Of a stretch of DNA of 64,000 nucleotides, positions 52,432-61,679 are shown piece by piece. The position numbers were made by a program, and so were the translations under genes. A model generated the notes under the pieces. The model was not told the DNA's origin. It saw nothing but the letters and a program-made list of their open reading frames with translations, and did no database searches. Position 1 is the stretch's first letter; each line of letters begins with the position of its first letter. The stretch is taken from NCBI RefSeq assembly GCF_000013705.1, contig NC_007947.1, forward strand, positions 372,001 through 436,000. Direction: 5' to 3'. This stretch comes from Methylobacillus flagellatus KT (lineage in GTDB: Bacteria; Pseudomonadota; Gammaproteobacteria; Burkholderiales; Methylophilaceae).

Positions 52432-52962
52432 TCAGGTGTAGTTGAGCACTTCGCCGCGCAATGTGTAGCTGGCGACGCGGCAGGCCTCCACGATAGGACG
52501 CCAGGCGCGACCATATATCTCGCTGCAGGGGACATGATCGATATTATGTTTCATGTCGGCAGGCTCAGGCGCCAGCAGGTTGTTAGCAGCCTCGATTTGC
52601 GAGAAGATGATCATGACTTGCTCGACGGCGGTAATGGTGCCGAGGTTGTGCAGTGGAATGGCATGCAGGGCCTTTTCAAGGCGACCTAGCTTACTGCGGT
52701 TGAAGTCGCGCATTTGCCGGGTTTCACTTTTTAGTGGATTGCTGCGCAACTGTTCGATATTGTGTAGTGTCAGATAAATATCATAGGCAATTTTGTGGGT
52801 GACCGACATCAGCCGCTTGGAATAGCCACGCTGTTCCATGCTGCGGCGACGGGTGTCTACATAATTTTGCCAGGCAGAAATACCGATGGCGGCGAAGATG
52901 GCAACGACGGAGCCAATAGCCTGAACCCAGGCGGCCCATTCAGATGATGTGAGTGTTGTCAT
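52432..52962 (-). CDS. Hypothetical protein with N-terminal membrane anchor
   Basis: A 176-residue protein. One transmembrane helix near the N-terminus (WAAWVQAIGSVVAIFAAIGISAWQNYV) is followed by a basic helical cytoplasmic domain with two Cys near the C-terminus. The layout is common in small phage-related or toxin-like unknowns, but nothing specific is recognised. Monocistronic. Confidence 0.7.
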   Translation of the reverse strand: MTTLTSSEWAAWVQAIGSVVAIFAAIGISAWQNYVDTRRRSMEQRGYSKRLMSVTHKIAYDIYLTLHNIEQLRSNPLKSETRQMRDFNRSKLGRLEKALHAIPLHNLGTITAVEQVMIIFSQIEAANNLLAPEPADMKHNIDHVPCSEIYGRAWRPIVEACRVASYTLRGEVLNYT

Positions 52963-53209
52963 AGTGGTACGGCGTCAATCTCTCTGTGATGTACATGGGC
53001 GCATGGACTATGTCATGCGGTCATAAGGGTATAACAGTTTTTTGTTGTTGTGTGAGTGCCCATAAAAAACGGCAGGAACATCCGGCTGGTGCTTTTATGG
53101 GGAGTGGGCGGACAGAGGCCAAAAGTCGAGGCCGCCAACATGCCGATCTCAGATTTTGTCACGGTATGTCGTTATATCAAATGGATACCATCCATGGAAG
53201 GATAATGAA

Positions 53210-53620
53210 ATGAAAGCCTTGTTTAGAGGTAATGTCATCAAAGGCATGAGGCTGGTCGGTGTATACGACGACGAGGACCAGCCTGTCATCGAGCAGTATC
53301 TGGACCAGCTTGATGGCCCTGTTACTGACAACGATGAAAAGCTGTTTCATCAATTCGTCGATCTCATCCCGTCTTCCCAGGCAGAACAATACGGCGATAT
53401 TCCTCCTCAGTCCCGCGTGATTCTGGTGTCGGGCAGCCTGACGCGAGGCATCGTGGCGCGCGGCCCTTTCCCGGCACGCTCAATTGCGCTTGGGTATGCG
53501 GTCAACCTCAGCTTCGGCCAGATGACAAATTACTATGTTGTCGATCAGGAGCCCGAGTACATGCCGCTACGGGATAAGCTTTACAGTCTGGTGGAAAAAA
53601 AGACGGCTGCCGTTGCCTAG
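53210..53620 (+). CDS. Conserved hypothetical protein
   Basis: A 136-residue soluble protein (MKALFRGNVIKGMRLVGVYDDEDQPVIEQYLDQL to SLVEKKTAAVA) with alternating beta and alpha character. The family was not recognised. AAGG precedes the ATG at 53210; the upstream extension to 53156 is unlikely. It ends 80 bp before proS. Confidence 0.7.
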   Translation: MKALFRGNVIKGMRLVGVYDDEDQPVIEQYLDQLDGPVTDNDEKLFHQFVDLIPSSQAEQYGDIPPQSRVILVSGSLTRGIVARGPFPARSIALGYAVNLSFGQMTNYYVVDQEPEYMPLRDKLYSLVEKKTAAVA

Positions 53621-53699
53621 ATCCGTGCACGACGGCTGACGCGCCGCACGTTTCCCGATAAAATCCGCAGCATCCGAAATTTTCGAAGAAACGAACAAT

Positions 53700-55421
53700 A
53701 TGCGCGCGTCACAGTTTTTCCTCGCCACACAGAAAGAAGCCCCACAGGAAGCGGAGCTTGCCAGCCACAAGCTCATGCTGCGCGCTGGCTTGATCAAGCG
53801 ACTGGGTTCCGGCTTGTATAGCTGGATGCCACTCGGCCTGCGTGTACTACGCAAGGTGGAAACCATTGTGCGCGAAGAGATGAACCGCGCCGGCGCGCTG
53901 GAGTTGCTTATGCCAGCCGTCCAGCCCAAGGAACTCTGGGAAGAAACCGGCCGCTGGGCAGTATTTGGGCCGCAAATGCTGAAGATTCGCGACCGTCACG
54001 AGCGTGATTTCTGTTTCGGGCCTACGCATGAAGAAGTGATCACCGATATCGCGCGTCGCGAAATCCGCTCCTACAAGCAGTTACCGCTCAATTTCTACCA
54101 GATACAGACCAAGTTCCGCGATGAAATCCGTCCACGCTTCGGTGTCATGCGCGCACGCGAATTCGTGATGAAGGATGGCTACTCCTTCCATACCAGCCTG
54201 GAGTCGCTGCAACAGACCTACGACACCATGTACCAGGCCTACAGCAATATATTCAACCGCCTGGGCTTGAAGTTTCGTGCCGTGCGTGCGGATACGGGGG
54301 CCATTGGCGGTGATGGTTCGCACGAGTTCCACGTATTGGCGGATTCGGGAGAGGATGCGCTGGCCTATTGCGAGCACTCCGACTTTGCCGCCAATGTGGA
54401 GCTGGCGGAGGCATTGGCGCCTGAGCATCCCAGGGGCGAGCCGAAAGAACCCCTGCGCGAGGTGGATACCCCAAAGCAGACCACGTGCGAAGACGTGGCG
54501 GCATTGCTGGGCATCAGTCTGCAGCAGACCGTGAAGTCGATTGCCGTCGTGGCAACGGACGAGGCGGGCAATAGCCAGTTCTACCTGCTGTTGCTGCGCG
54601 GCGACCATGCGTTGAATGAGGTCAAGGCCGCCAAGGTGCCCGGCCTGTCAAGTTTTCGCTTTGCTTCCGAGCTGGAAATCCGCGAATACCTGGGCTGCCC
54701 TCCGGGCTTTATCGGACCGGTGGGTGTTTCCACCCAGGTCAATGTGGTCGCAGACCGCAGCGTGGCCGTCATGAGCGATTTCGTCTGCGGCGCCAACAAG
54801 CCCAAACTCCACTTGGCTGGTGTCAATTTTGGCCGCGATTTGCCGGAGCCGATGATAGTGGCGGATATCCGCAATGTGGTCGAAGGTGACCCCAGTCCTG
54901 ATGGAAAAGGTTGCATCAGCCTATGCCGTGGTATAGAGGTCGGGCATATCTTCCAGTTGCGAACCAAGTATACGGAAGCCATGGAAGCGACTTACCTTGA
55001 TGAAAATGGCCAGAAGCAGTTCATGGAAATGGGCTGTTATGGCATTGGCGTATCGCGCATCGTCGGTGCTGCGATCGAGCAGGGCAACGACGAGCGCGGC
55101 ATTATCTTCCCCGCAGCCATGGCGCCGTTCTCGGTGGCGATTGCGCCGATCGGCTATGACAAGAGCGAGGCTGTGCAATCTGCGGCCCATGCGTTGTATG
55201 ATGAGCTGTCCGCGCTGGGCATCGATGTACTGCTGGATGATCGCGGCGAGCGTCCAGGCGTCATGTTTGCCGACCTGGAGCTGATCGGCATCCCGCACCG
55301 CATTGTCATCGGCGACCGCGGCCTGAAAGAGGGCCAGGTAGAATACCAGGCACGTACTGCTGCCAGTGCCGAGACCGTTGCATTGGCGGATATCGTGTCC
55401 ATAGTCAGGCAGGCACTCTAG
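53700..55421 (+). CDS. proS: Prolyl-tRNA synthetase (bacterial type)
   Basis: A 573-residue class II synthetase charging tRNA-Pro. Motif 1-3 regions are visible: [32 protein letters not shown], the motif 2 [28 protein letters not shown], and [17 protein letters not shown]. The inserted cis-editing domain lies at about residues 225-400. The anticodon-binding domain begins at about [10 protein letters not shown]. The normal bacterial length is kept. Its stop overlaps the GTG of the transglycosylase gene. Confidence 0.98.
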   Translation: MRASQFFLATQKEAPQEAELASHKLMLRAGLIKRLGSGLYSWMPLGLRVLRKVETIVREEMNRAGALELLMPAVQPKELWEETGRWAVFGPQMLKIRDRHERDFCFGPTHEEVITDIARREIRSYKQLPLNFYQIQTKFRDEIRPRFGVMRAREFVMKDGYSFHTSLESLQQTYDTMYQAYSNIFNRLGLKFRAVRADTGAIGGDGSHEFHVLADSGEDALAYCEHSDFAANVELAEALAPEHPRGEPKEPLREVDTPKQTTCEDVAALLGISLQQTVKSIAVVATDEAGNSQFYLLLLRGDHALNEVKAAKVPGLSSFRFASELEIREYLGCPPGFIGPVGVSTQVNVVADRSVAVMSDFVCGANKPKLHLAGVNFGRDLPEPMIVADIRNVVEGDPSPDGKGCISLCRGIEVGHIFQLRTKYTEAMEATYLDENGQKQFMEMGCYGIGVSRIVGAAIEQGNDERGIIFPAAMAPFSVAIAPIGYDKSEAVQSAAHALYDELSALGIDVLLDDRGERPGVMFADLELIGIPHRIVIGDRGLKEGQVEYQARTAASAETVALADIVSIVRQAL

Positions 55422-56041
55422 TGCAGCGGGCTGGCTTACTGTTGTTCGCCAGCCTGTGGTGCGCCAGCATGCCGGCGGATGCCGGCGCGCAGAAGGAAGA
55501 GCCATTGTCCAATAGCGTACGGGCGATGATGCAGCGCTCAATCAGCGACAGCGCCGCGCCGCGCCTGGCTGCTGCCAGCCCTGAAGAAGGGGAGGCCTGG
55601 CTGCAGGCCATGTCCAAGAGATTGCAAAAGCGGATTCCAGACATGCGGATGCGGGAGGAGTTTCTCCGAACCGTGCATTACGAGGCGACGCGGGCCGGGC
55701 TAGATCCGCAGCTGGTTCTGGCATTGATCCACGTCGAAAGCGCATTCAACAAGTATGCAGTGTCGTCGGCCGGCGCGCGCGGCTATATGCAGGTGATGCC
55801 GTTCTGGGTCAAGGCCATCGGCGCCAGCGACCACAACCTGTTTCACATGCGCCTGAACCTGCGGTATGGCTGCACCATCCTGCGGCATTATCTCGATATT
55901 GAGAAGGGCGACCTCTTCCGTGCCCTCGGCCGCTACAACGGTAGCCTGGGCAAGCCGGAATATCCCAACCTTGTCCTCAATGCCTGGCGCAAGTCCTGGG
56001 CCTATCAGGCGCCTGCCGTGACGGCAGCGGCATTGAATTAG
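55421..56041 (+). CDS. Lytic transglycosylase (SLT domain)
   Basis: A 206-residue periplasmic muramidase-type enzyme from a GTG start that overlaps the proS stop by one base. A signal peptide (AGLLLFASLWCASMPADAGA) is followed by a linker and an SLT domain: the catalytic Glu in LVLALIHVESAFNKYAVSSAGARGYMQVMPFW, then NLRYGCTILRHYL and ALGRYNGSLGKPEYPN. It cleaves peptidoglycan to 1,6-anhydro products. Confidence 0.93.
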   Translation: MQRAGLLLFASLWCASMPADAGAQKEEPLSNSVRAMMQRSISDSAAPRLAAASPEEGEAWLQAMSKRLQKRIPDMRMREEFLRTVHYEATRAGLDPQLVLALIHVESAFNKYAVSSAGARGYMQVMPFWVKAIGASDHNLFHMRLNLRYGCTILRHYLDIEKGDLFRALGRYNGSLGKPEYPNLVLNAWRKSWAYQAPAVTAAALN

Positions 56042-56047
56042 GCGGAC

Positions 56048-57193
56048 ATGGCGGTAGCTTCTGGTCGCCAGCAGCGGTTGCTGGTCTATATTTCCGGCCA
56101 TGGATACGGGCATGTGGCGCAGGTCGCTCCCGTGCTCAACCAGTTGGCGCGGGGTCAGCCCAACCTGGCGCTGGTGGTTTGCAGCATGGTGGCCGAAAGT
56201 TTTCTGCGCTCGCGCATTCATGCACCGTTTAATTATGAGCGGCGCGGCGCTGATTTCGGCATGCTGATGCACTCGGCGCTCGAAGTGGACGTGGCAGCCA
56301 GTATCGCAGCCTACCTGGACTTCCATGCAGACTGGGGCGCAAGGGTGGAGGCCGAGGCTGCATGGATTGCCGGGCAGCAGGCCGATGCCGTGCTCAGCAA
56401 TGTCGCCTATTTGCCGTTGGCGGCGGCCTCGTCGCTTGGCATCCCTGCCTTGGCTATGTGTTCGCTGAACTGGGCGGACATTCTCCAACACTATGTTGCC
56501 GACCCTATCCTTGACCCTGTGCAGCAACAAATGCGCGCTGCCTATGCCAGCGCGCGCGGTTTCCTACGCATTGAGCCTGCCATGAAGATGCCGTGGCTGG
56601 ATTGCCATGCGGTGGGGCCGGTTGCTGATATTGCCATGGATAGCCGCACTGATATCCTGCAGGCTACAGGTCTGGAGGAAGGCAGGCAATACAAGCTGGT
56701 TTTGGTCGGTATGGGCGGGATCAGTATGCAGGTGAACCCTGCCCATTTCCCGAGACTGCCCCATGTACATTGGTTATTGCCGCAAGCCTGGATGCAGGGC
56801 ATCGAGCGGGCGGACTTTCATGCGCAGGAGCCGTTGCAGATGCATTTCTCTACATTGCTCGCAAGCAGCGACCTCGTACTGACGAAGCCTGGTTATGGCA
56901 CATTCGTTGAGGCGGCCTGCCATGGCGTTCCCGTGCTGTATGTGCCGCGGGACGGTTGGCCGGAGCAGGATTGCCTCGTCTCGTGGTTGAGCTCGCATGG
57001 CCGGTGCTTGCAGGTGAGCGCAAAGCAGCTGGCGAGCGGAGATATTGCCGATAGCCTGCTGGCAATGCTTAATGCATCGCGGCCTGGGCGGGTAATGCCG
57101 CGCGGCAACCGCGAAGCTGCCGAGTGGATTGCGCTGCAACTTGGCCTCGGCTCCCTGGAAAGCATCCATGGCAGGAACGGTGGGCGCGGCTAG
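56048..57193 (+). CDS. MurG-like glycosyltransferase family protein
   Basis: A 381-residue protein with the GT-B layout: an N-terminal GHGYGHVAQVAPVLNQLA loop resembling the HxxG-type region of GT28/GT1 enzymes, and a C-terminal LASSDLVLTKPGYGTFVEAACHGVPVLYVPRDGWPEQ, the usual nucleotide-sugar-binding segment. The acceptor is unknown. It follows the transglycosylase by 6 bp in the proS operon. Confidence 0.85.
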   Translation: MAVASGRQQRLLVYISGHGYGHVAQVAPVLNQLARGQPNLALVVCSMVAESFLRSRIHAPFNYERRGADFGMLMHSALEVDVAASIAAYLDFHADWGARVEAEAAWIAGQQADAVLSNVAYLPLAAASSLGIPALAMCSLNWADILQHYVADPILDPVQQQMRAAYASARGFLRIEPAMKMPWLDCHAVGPVADIAMDSRTDILQATGLEEGRQYKLVLVGMGGISMQVNPAHFPRLPHVHWLLPQAWMQGIERADFHAQEPLQMHFSTLLASSDLVLTKPGYGTFVEAACHGVPVLYVPRDGWPEQDCLVSWLSSHGRCLQVSAKQLASGDIADSLLAMLNASRPGRVMPRGNREAAEWIALQLGLGSLESIHGRNGGRG

Positions 57194-57225
57194 TAGCGCA
57201 GTCCGCCGGATATAAGCGCCTTGCC

Positions 57226-57251
57226 TGACCCAATACACTGACCCAATACAC
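57226..57251 (+). repeat. 13-bp tandem repeat
   Basis: TGACCCAATACAC occurs twice in immediate succession in the gap between convergent genes. This is probably a replication-slippage duplication. Confidence 0.9.
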
Positions 57252-57307
57252 CATGGCCTGGCTTCAGGGCTCGTGTGTGCAGTGGCGCTACGCGCTTTCG
57301 CCCTCTC

Positions 57308-58336
57308 TCAATCCTGCCGCTCGATCAGCATTGCGTCGCCGTAGCTAAAGAAGCGGTAGCGCGCAGTCACGGCATGGGCATATGCGTTCCGAATATGCTC
57401 TACTCCGGCAAAGGCAGAAACCAGCATCAGCAAAGTACTCTTGGGTAAGTGAAAATTGGTGAGCAGGCGCTCTACCACCTGGAAGCGATAGCCCGGCGTG
57501 ATGAAAATATCGGTTTCTCCCTGTCCTGCCTGGAGCGTTCCTGGCTGTGCTGCGCTCTCGAGCGCGCGCAGAGCGGTCGTGCCCACAGCCGTGACTTTTC
57601 CGCCGGTGGCCCGCGTCTGATGAATCATGTCCACCGTGTGCTGGGGCACCGAATAGAGCTCGCTGTGCATTTTATGTTCGCTGATATTGTCGACACGCAC
57701 CGGTTGGAATGTGCCAGCGCCGACATGTAGGGTAACGTAGGCGATATTGACGCCAAGGCGCTTGAGCCCATCCAGCATGGCATTGTCGAAATGCAGGCCG
57801 GCAGTAGGGGCGGCAACGGCGCCGGGTTCGCGAGCATACACTGTTTGGTAGCGTTCCTCGTCGGTGCTTTCCGCATCGTGGGTGATGTAGGGCGGCAAGG
57901 GCAGGCTGCCGTGCTGCTCCAGCAAGTCCAGCAGCGGTAAGTCACCCAGGATTCTCAAGTGAAAAAGGTCGTCCTGCCGCCCCAGCATTTCAGCCTCGAA
58001 TGCATCTGCAATCCGCAAGATGCTGCCGGGCTTGGGTGCACGTGAGGCACGGATGTGCGCCAATGCCTCGAAGGGCCCCAGCACGCGTTCGACGAGAACT
58101 TCTATTTTGCCGCCGCTGAGCTTTTCCCCATGCAGCCTGGCCTTGATGACGCGGGTGTCGTTGAAGATGAAGAGGTCGCCCGGCTCCACCAGATCGGGCA
58201 AGTCGAGAAACAGCCTGTCGTTGACTTGGCCAGTATTGCCGTCCAGGTGAAGCAGGCGGCTACCCCTGCGCTCCTTGGCGGGAAATTGGGCAATGAGTTC
58301 GTCGGGCAAGAAAAAATCAAAATCGTTAGTGCGCAT
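57308..58336 (-). CDS. queA: S-adenosylmethionine:tRNA ribosyltransferase-isomerase
   Basis: A 342-residue enzyme that builds epoxyqueuosine on tRNA by moving the ribosyl part of SAM to preQ1-34. It opens [20 protein letters not shown] and contains [51 protein letters not shown] and [16 protein letters not shown]. The second ATG (58336) matches the family N-terminus. It is divergent from tRNA-Leu. Confidence 0.97.
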   Translation of the reverse strand: MRTNDFDFFLPDELIAQFPAKERRGSRLLHLDGNTGQVNDRLFLDLPDLVEPGDLFIFNDTRVIKARLHGEKLSGGKIEVLVERVLGPFEALAHIRASRAPKPGSILRIADAFEAEMLGRQDDLFHLRILGDLPLLDLLEQHGSLPLPPYITHDAESTDEERYQTVYAREPGAVAAPTAGLHFDNAMLDGLKRLGVNIAYVTLHVGAGTFQPVRVDNISEHKMHSELYSVPQHTVDMIHQTRATGGKVTAVGTTALRALESAAQPGTLQAGQGETDIFITPGYRFQVVERLLTNFHLPKSTLLMLVSAFAGVEHIRNAYAHAVTARYRFFSYGDAMLIERQD

Positions 58337-58351
58337 TGTCATAAGGGTTGC

Positions 58352-58357
58352 TATAAT
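58352..58357 (+). promoter_or_regulatory. TATAAT -10 element of the tRNA-Leu gene
   Basis: A perfect TATAAT lies 12 bp before the mature 5' end of the tRNA, within the short gap to queA. No clear -35 at 17 bp was seen. Confidence 0.6.
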
Positions 58358-58369
58358 GCACGCCTTGTT

Positions 58370-58454
58370 GCCGGGGTGGCGGAATTGGTAGACGCAGCGG
58401 ACTCAAAATCCGCCGCCGCAAGGTGTGGGGGTTCGAGTCCCCCCCCCGGCACCA
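58370..58454 (+). tRNA. tRNA-Leu (anticodon CAA)
   Basis: An 85-nt class II tRNA. Acceptor GCCGGGG pairs with CCCCGGC, followed by A and an encoded CCA. The anticodon stem GCGGA/TCCGC holds the loop CTCAAAA, giving anticodon CAA. A long variable arm and GGTTCGAGTCC T-arm are present. Confidence 0.97.
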
Positions 58455-58654
58455 AATCAGGCAATATTCTCCTAAAAAAATCCCCTGTTGTTCCGTAAGT
58501 TGCTTGTGCGCCGACATATTGCCGTCTGGCGGAGGCCGGATTATACCGGAGCTTGCAGCAACTTGCCTTGCCTTCCTGGCAGTCTCTCCATATTTCCCAA
58601 ATTTTACGCATGCGCGCCATGCTTGTGGCGTGCCTGGGCGACAGTCTTTGATAT

Positions 58655-58673
58655 AATGAGACAAATTCTCATT
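58655..58673 (+). promoter_or_regulatory. Fur box upstream of the PepSY-ApbE-reductase operon
   Basis: AATGAGA-N5-TCTCATT, a 19-bp perfect inverted repeat of the classical Fur type, overlaps TATAAT (58652-58657) and lies 31 bp before the first ATG. Iron-loaded Fur bound here would shut the operon off. Confidence 0.85.
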
Positions 58674-58703
58674 TATTGGATTCGCCAGCGCTCGTAAGCC
58701 GAC

Positions 58704-59327
58704 ATGCAAAGTAATCAAGCTCAAACAAGGCGTTCTTTCTGGCTCAAGCACCTGTATCGCTGGCACTGGATCAGCTCTGCCATCTGCCTGGTCGGGATGC
58801 TGCTGTTTGCTGCGACCGGCCTGACACTCAACAACGCTGGCCGGATCGAGTCCGACCCGGTGGTGACCAAGAAAAACGGACAATTGCCATCACCATTGTT
58901 GTCGAAGCTGCAGCAGACCCATGGGGATAATGCGCCCTTGCCCATGGCGGTCGCGAGCTGGATGGCAGGTGCGCTTGGCATCGAGGCAGCCGGCCGCGTT
59001 GCTGAATGGTCGGACGATGAGGTCTATGTGTCCTTGCCTCGTCCAGGAGGCGATGCCTGGGTGGTGATAGACCGGGCAAGCGGCGAACTGCATTACGAAC
59101 TGACAGAGCGGGGCTGGGTGTCCTATTTCAACGATCTGCACAAGGGTCGCAATACTGGAATGGCATGGAGCTGGTTCCTGGACGCGTTTTCCGTCATGGC
59201 CCTGGTGTTTTCCATCACGGGCCTGTGCCTGCTGCACATGCATGCGGGCAACAGGCCGTTTACCTGGCCTTTGGTCGGGCTGGGCCTGATCCTGCCCTGG
59301 GTGCTGGCCATACTATTCATTCATTAA
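58704..59327 (+). CDS. PepSY-associated membrane protein
   Basis: A 207-residue inner-membrane protein. The N-terminal LKHLYRWHWISSAICLVGMLLFAATGLTLNN is the PepSY-TM start. A periplasmic PepSY-like part follows (VYVSLPRPGGDAWVVIDRASGELHYE), then FNDLHKGRNTGMAWSWFLDAFSVMALVFSITGLCLL and a last helix. Conserved His residues could hold haem. It is first in the Fur-box operon, and its proteins are linked to iron-siderophore reduction in other bacteria. Confidence 0.9.
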   Translation: MQSNQAQTRRSFWLKHLYRWHWISSAICLVGMLLFAATGLTLNNAGRIESDPVVTKKNGQLPSPLLSKLQQTHGDNAPLPMAVASWMAGALGIEAAGRVAEWSDDEVYVSLPRPGGDAWVVIDRASGELHYELTERGWVSYFNDLHKGRNTGMAWSWFLDAFSVMALVFSITGLCLLHMHAGNRPFTWPLVGLGLILPWVLAILFIH

Positions 59328-59337
59328 GGAGAACTCG

Positions 59338-59853
59338 ATGCGATATGCAGTGATTCCGGCCCTGATCGCGGCCACGTTCGCTGGCGCCAGCCATGCGGCC
59401 GGACTGGATGTGAAGGTGACGATTCCCCGAGTCAATGCTGCGGAATATCACCGTCCCTACCTGGCCATATGGGTAGAAACGCCGAACCAGGATATCGCGA
59501 CCACGCTGTCCGTCTGGTATGCCAAGGATAAGGCGGAGAACAAGGGCACCAAGTGGCTGAAGGATTTGCGTCAATGGTGGCGCAAGGGCGGCCGCGACCT
59601 CAGTATGCCGCTGGACGGGGTTTCTGGCGCGACGAAGCCGGTCGGCGAACATACGCTTTCCTATACCGAGGGCAAGGCTCCCTTGGAAAAGCTGGCGCCA
59701 GGAGAGTACAACCTGGTCGTGGAAGCCGTGCGTGAAAAGGGCGACCGGGAGCTGGTGCGCGTGCCGTTCAAATGGCCGGTGCAACAAGCGGAAAGCCTGA
59801 CGGCCAGCGGACAGTCGGAGCTGGGCGCGATTAGCCTGCAGTTGAAACCTTAA
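59338..59853 (+). CDS. DUF2271 periplasmic protein
   Basis: A 171-residue protein with a signal peptide (MRYAVIPALIAATFAGASHA) and a DUF2271 domain: VKVTIPRVNAAEYHRPYLAIWVETPNQDIATTLSVWYAKDKAENKGTKWLKDLRQWWRKGG. Family members occur with PepSY and ApbE genes; exact function unknown. AAGGAGA 8 bp upstream of the ATG. Second gene of the operon. Confidence 0.9.
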   Translation: MRYAVIPALIAATFAGASHAAGLDVKVTIPRVNAAEYHRPYLAIWVETPNQDIATTLSVWYAKDKAENKGTKWLKDLRQWWRKGGRDLSMPLDGVSGATKPVGEHTLSYTEGKAPLEKLAPGEYNLVVEAVREKGDRELVRVPFKWPVQQAESLTASGQSELGAISLQLKP

Positions 59854-59880
59854 CATTTCCCCATGAAGAGAATCATTGAT

Positions 59881-60678
59881 ATGAACGCTATGAAATATGT
59901 ACTGGCTGCTGTTGCGGCCTTGAGCGCAACTGCTGCCCATGCGCATGGCTATTGGGTACTGCCATCCAGCACTGTGTTGTCGGCACCGCAGTTCGTCACG
60001 TTCGACGCTGCGGTTTCGAATGATCCATTCCACTTCAACCATCGCCCACTGCCGATTGACGAGCTGAAGATCATCGCGCCGGACGAGAGCCTGGTGCAGC
60101 CTGCCAATGTCAGCAAAGGCGAGCTGCGCACCACGTTCGATGCATATTTCGAGCAGAGCGGCACTTACCGCCTATCCATGTACCGCGAGGGCCTACGGGC
60201 CTTCTGGAAGGATGGCGATCAGCCCAGGCGCTTCATGGGGTCTGAGGAGGAGTTCCACCAGCGCGTGCCTGCGAATGCCAAGGACCTCAAGGTATCGGAA
60301 TTTGTCGGCCGACTGGAAACCTATGTGACCGTGGGGTCGCCGACCAAGATCACGACCGTGGGGCGTGGGCTGGAGGCGGTGGCCAGTAGCCATCCAAATG
60401 ATCTGGTCGCTGGTGAGCCGCTGACCGTGCAGTTCCTGGTGGACGGCAAGCCCACGGCAGGCGTCGAGGTCGAAGTGATCAAGGGTCAGACCCGCTACCG
60501 TAACCAGAAGGGCGAGCAGAAGCTCAAGACTGATGCCGACGGCAAGGTGACAATCAACCTGCCTGAAGCCGGCCTCTACTGGCTGGATGCCGACTATACC
60601 GACGACAAGGTCAAGACCAAGGTGGCCAAGGAGCGCGGCCTGGCTTATGTGTTGACACTGGAAGTATTGCCTCAGTAG
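59881..60678 (+). CDS. DUF4198 periplasmic protein
   Basis: A protein of about 265 residues with a signal peptide (MKYVLAAVAALSATAAHA). The mature protein starts HGYWVLPSSTVL, the His-first pattern of DUF4198/NikM-type metal-transport proteins. A beta-sandwich domain ends VKTKVAKERGLAYVLTLEVLPQ. The start could also be 59863 or 59890. The exposed N-terminal His suggests metal binding. Third gene of the Fur-box operon. Confidence 0.88.
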   Translation: MNAMKYVLAAVAALSATAAHAHGYWVLPSSTVLSAPQFVTFDAAVSNDPFHFNHRPLPIDELKIIAPDESLVQPANVSKGELRTTFDAYFEQSGTYRLSMYREGLRAFWKDGDQPRRFMGSEEEFHQRVPANAKDLKVSEFVGRLETYVTVGSPTKITTVGRGLEAVASSHPNDLVAGEPLTVQFLVDGKPTAGVEVEVIKGQTRYRNQKGEQKLKTDADGKVTINLPEAGLYWLDADYTDDKVKTKVAKERGLAYVLTLEVLPQ

Positions 60679-60680
60679 GC

Positions 60681-61679
60681 ATGCGACAAGTATTGATCCC
60701 GCAGCAACTTGCGGAGTTGCCGCGTGAGCTGCCCAGTGGCGGTATCGTCGTGCTCAGGGGCGAGACCATGGGGACCACCTGGTCGGTCCGCTATGTCGAT
60801 ACTGCCAAGCTGGCAGAGCGCACAGTGGCAGCTGCGGTTTCAACCGCGTTGGATCAGGTGGTGCAGCAAATGAGCACCTGGCTGCAAGACTCGGTGATCA
60901 GCCAGTTCAACCATGCGGCGCCGGGCACGATAGTGAAGGTGCCGCCGGAGTTTGCCATCGTCCTGACCAATGCGCTTGCCGTGGCGGCAAAGACGGACGG
61001 TTGTTTCGATCCTGCCATCGGGATATTGGTCGATCTCTGGGGGTTCGGTCCCCGGCAGGTACAGGTGTTGCCGCCTGCCCAGGTCAGTATTGACGAAGCA
61101 TTGCGGGAGAGCGGCTGGAAAAAGCTTGAGTTCGACCCGGTCCGGCGCGAATTGAAGCAAGGGGGCAAGCTTGCGCTGGACTTTTCCGGCATTGCCAAGG
61201 GGTTCGGCGTCGACCAAGTGGCGCGGGTATTGCGCGCGCATGGCGTGCAGCATTACCTGGTCGAAGTCGGCGGGGAATTCTATGGGCAAGGCATCAAGCC
61301 AGACGGGCAGCCCTGGTGGGTAGCGCTTGAGCGCACGCCGGAAGCGGCCAGGCTGGATGAATACGTGGTGGCTGTGCACGGCTTGGGCCTGGCCACCTCT
61401 GGCGACTACCGCCGTTATTTCGAGCATCATGGAAGGCGCTACGCACACACCATTGATCCACAGACCGGCTGGCCGGTCGACCAGGCGCCGGTTTCCGTCA
61501 GCGTACTGTCGGCTAGCTGCATGGAAGCCGATGCATATGCCACCGCCTTGACTGTCATGGGGCTGGAGCGTGGGCTGGCCTATGCGCAGACGCATGACAT
61601 TGCTGCTTTGTTCACGGTGGAAACCCCTGCCGGCTTGGAGCAGCATGCATCGCCCAGGCTGCGGGAAATGTGGCAGTGA
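60681..61679 (+). CDS. apbE: ApbE family FMN transferase
   Basis: A 332-residue enzyme that attaches FMN from FAD to Thr/Ser of target flavoproteins. Family motifs are GETMGTTWSVRYVD, GCFDPAIGILVDLWGFGP, LALDFSGIAKGFGVDQVA, LVEVGGEFYGQG, and the metal site HTIDPQTGWPVDQAPVSVSVLSASCMEADAYATAL. Unusually, no signal peptide or lipobox is visible. It begins 2 bp after the DUF4198 stop. Confidence 0.95.
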   Translation: MRQVLIPQQLAELPRELPSGGIVVLRGETMGTTWSVRYVDTAKLAERTVAAAVSTALDQVVQQMSTWLQDSVISQFNHAAPGTIVKVPPEFAIVLTNALAVAAKTDGCFDPAIGILVDLWGFGPRQVQVLPPAQVSIDEALRESGWKKLEFDPVRRELKQGGKLALDFSGIAKGFGVDQVARVLRAHGVQHYLVEVGGEFYGQGIKPDGQPWWVALERTPEAARLDEYVVAVHGLGLATSGDYRRYFEHHGRRYAHTIDPQTGWPVDQAPVSVSVLSASCMEADAYATALTVMGLERGLAYAQTHDIAALFTVETPAGLEQHASPRLREMWQ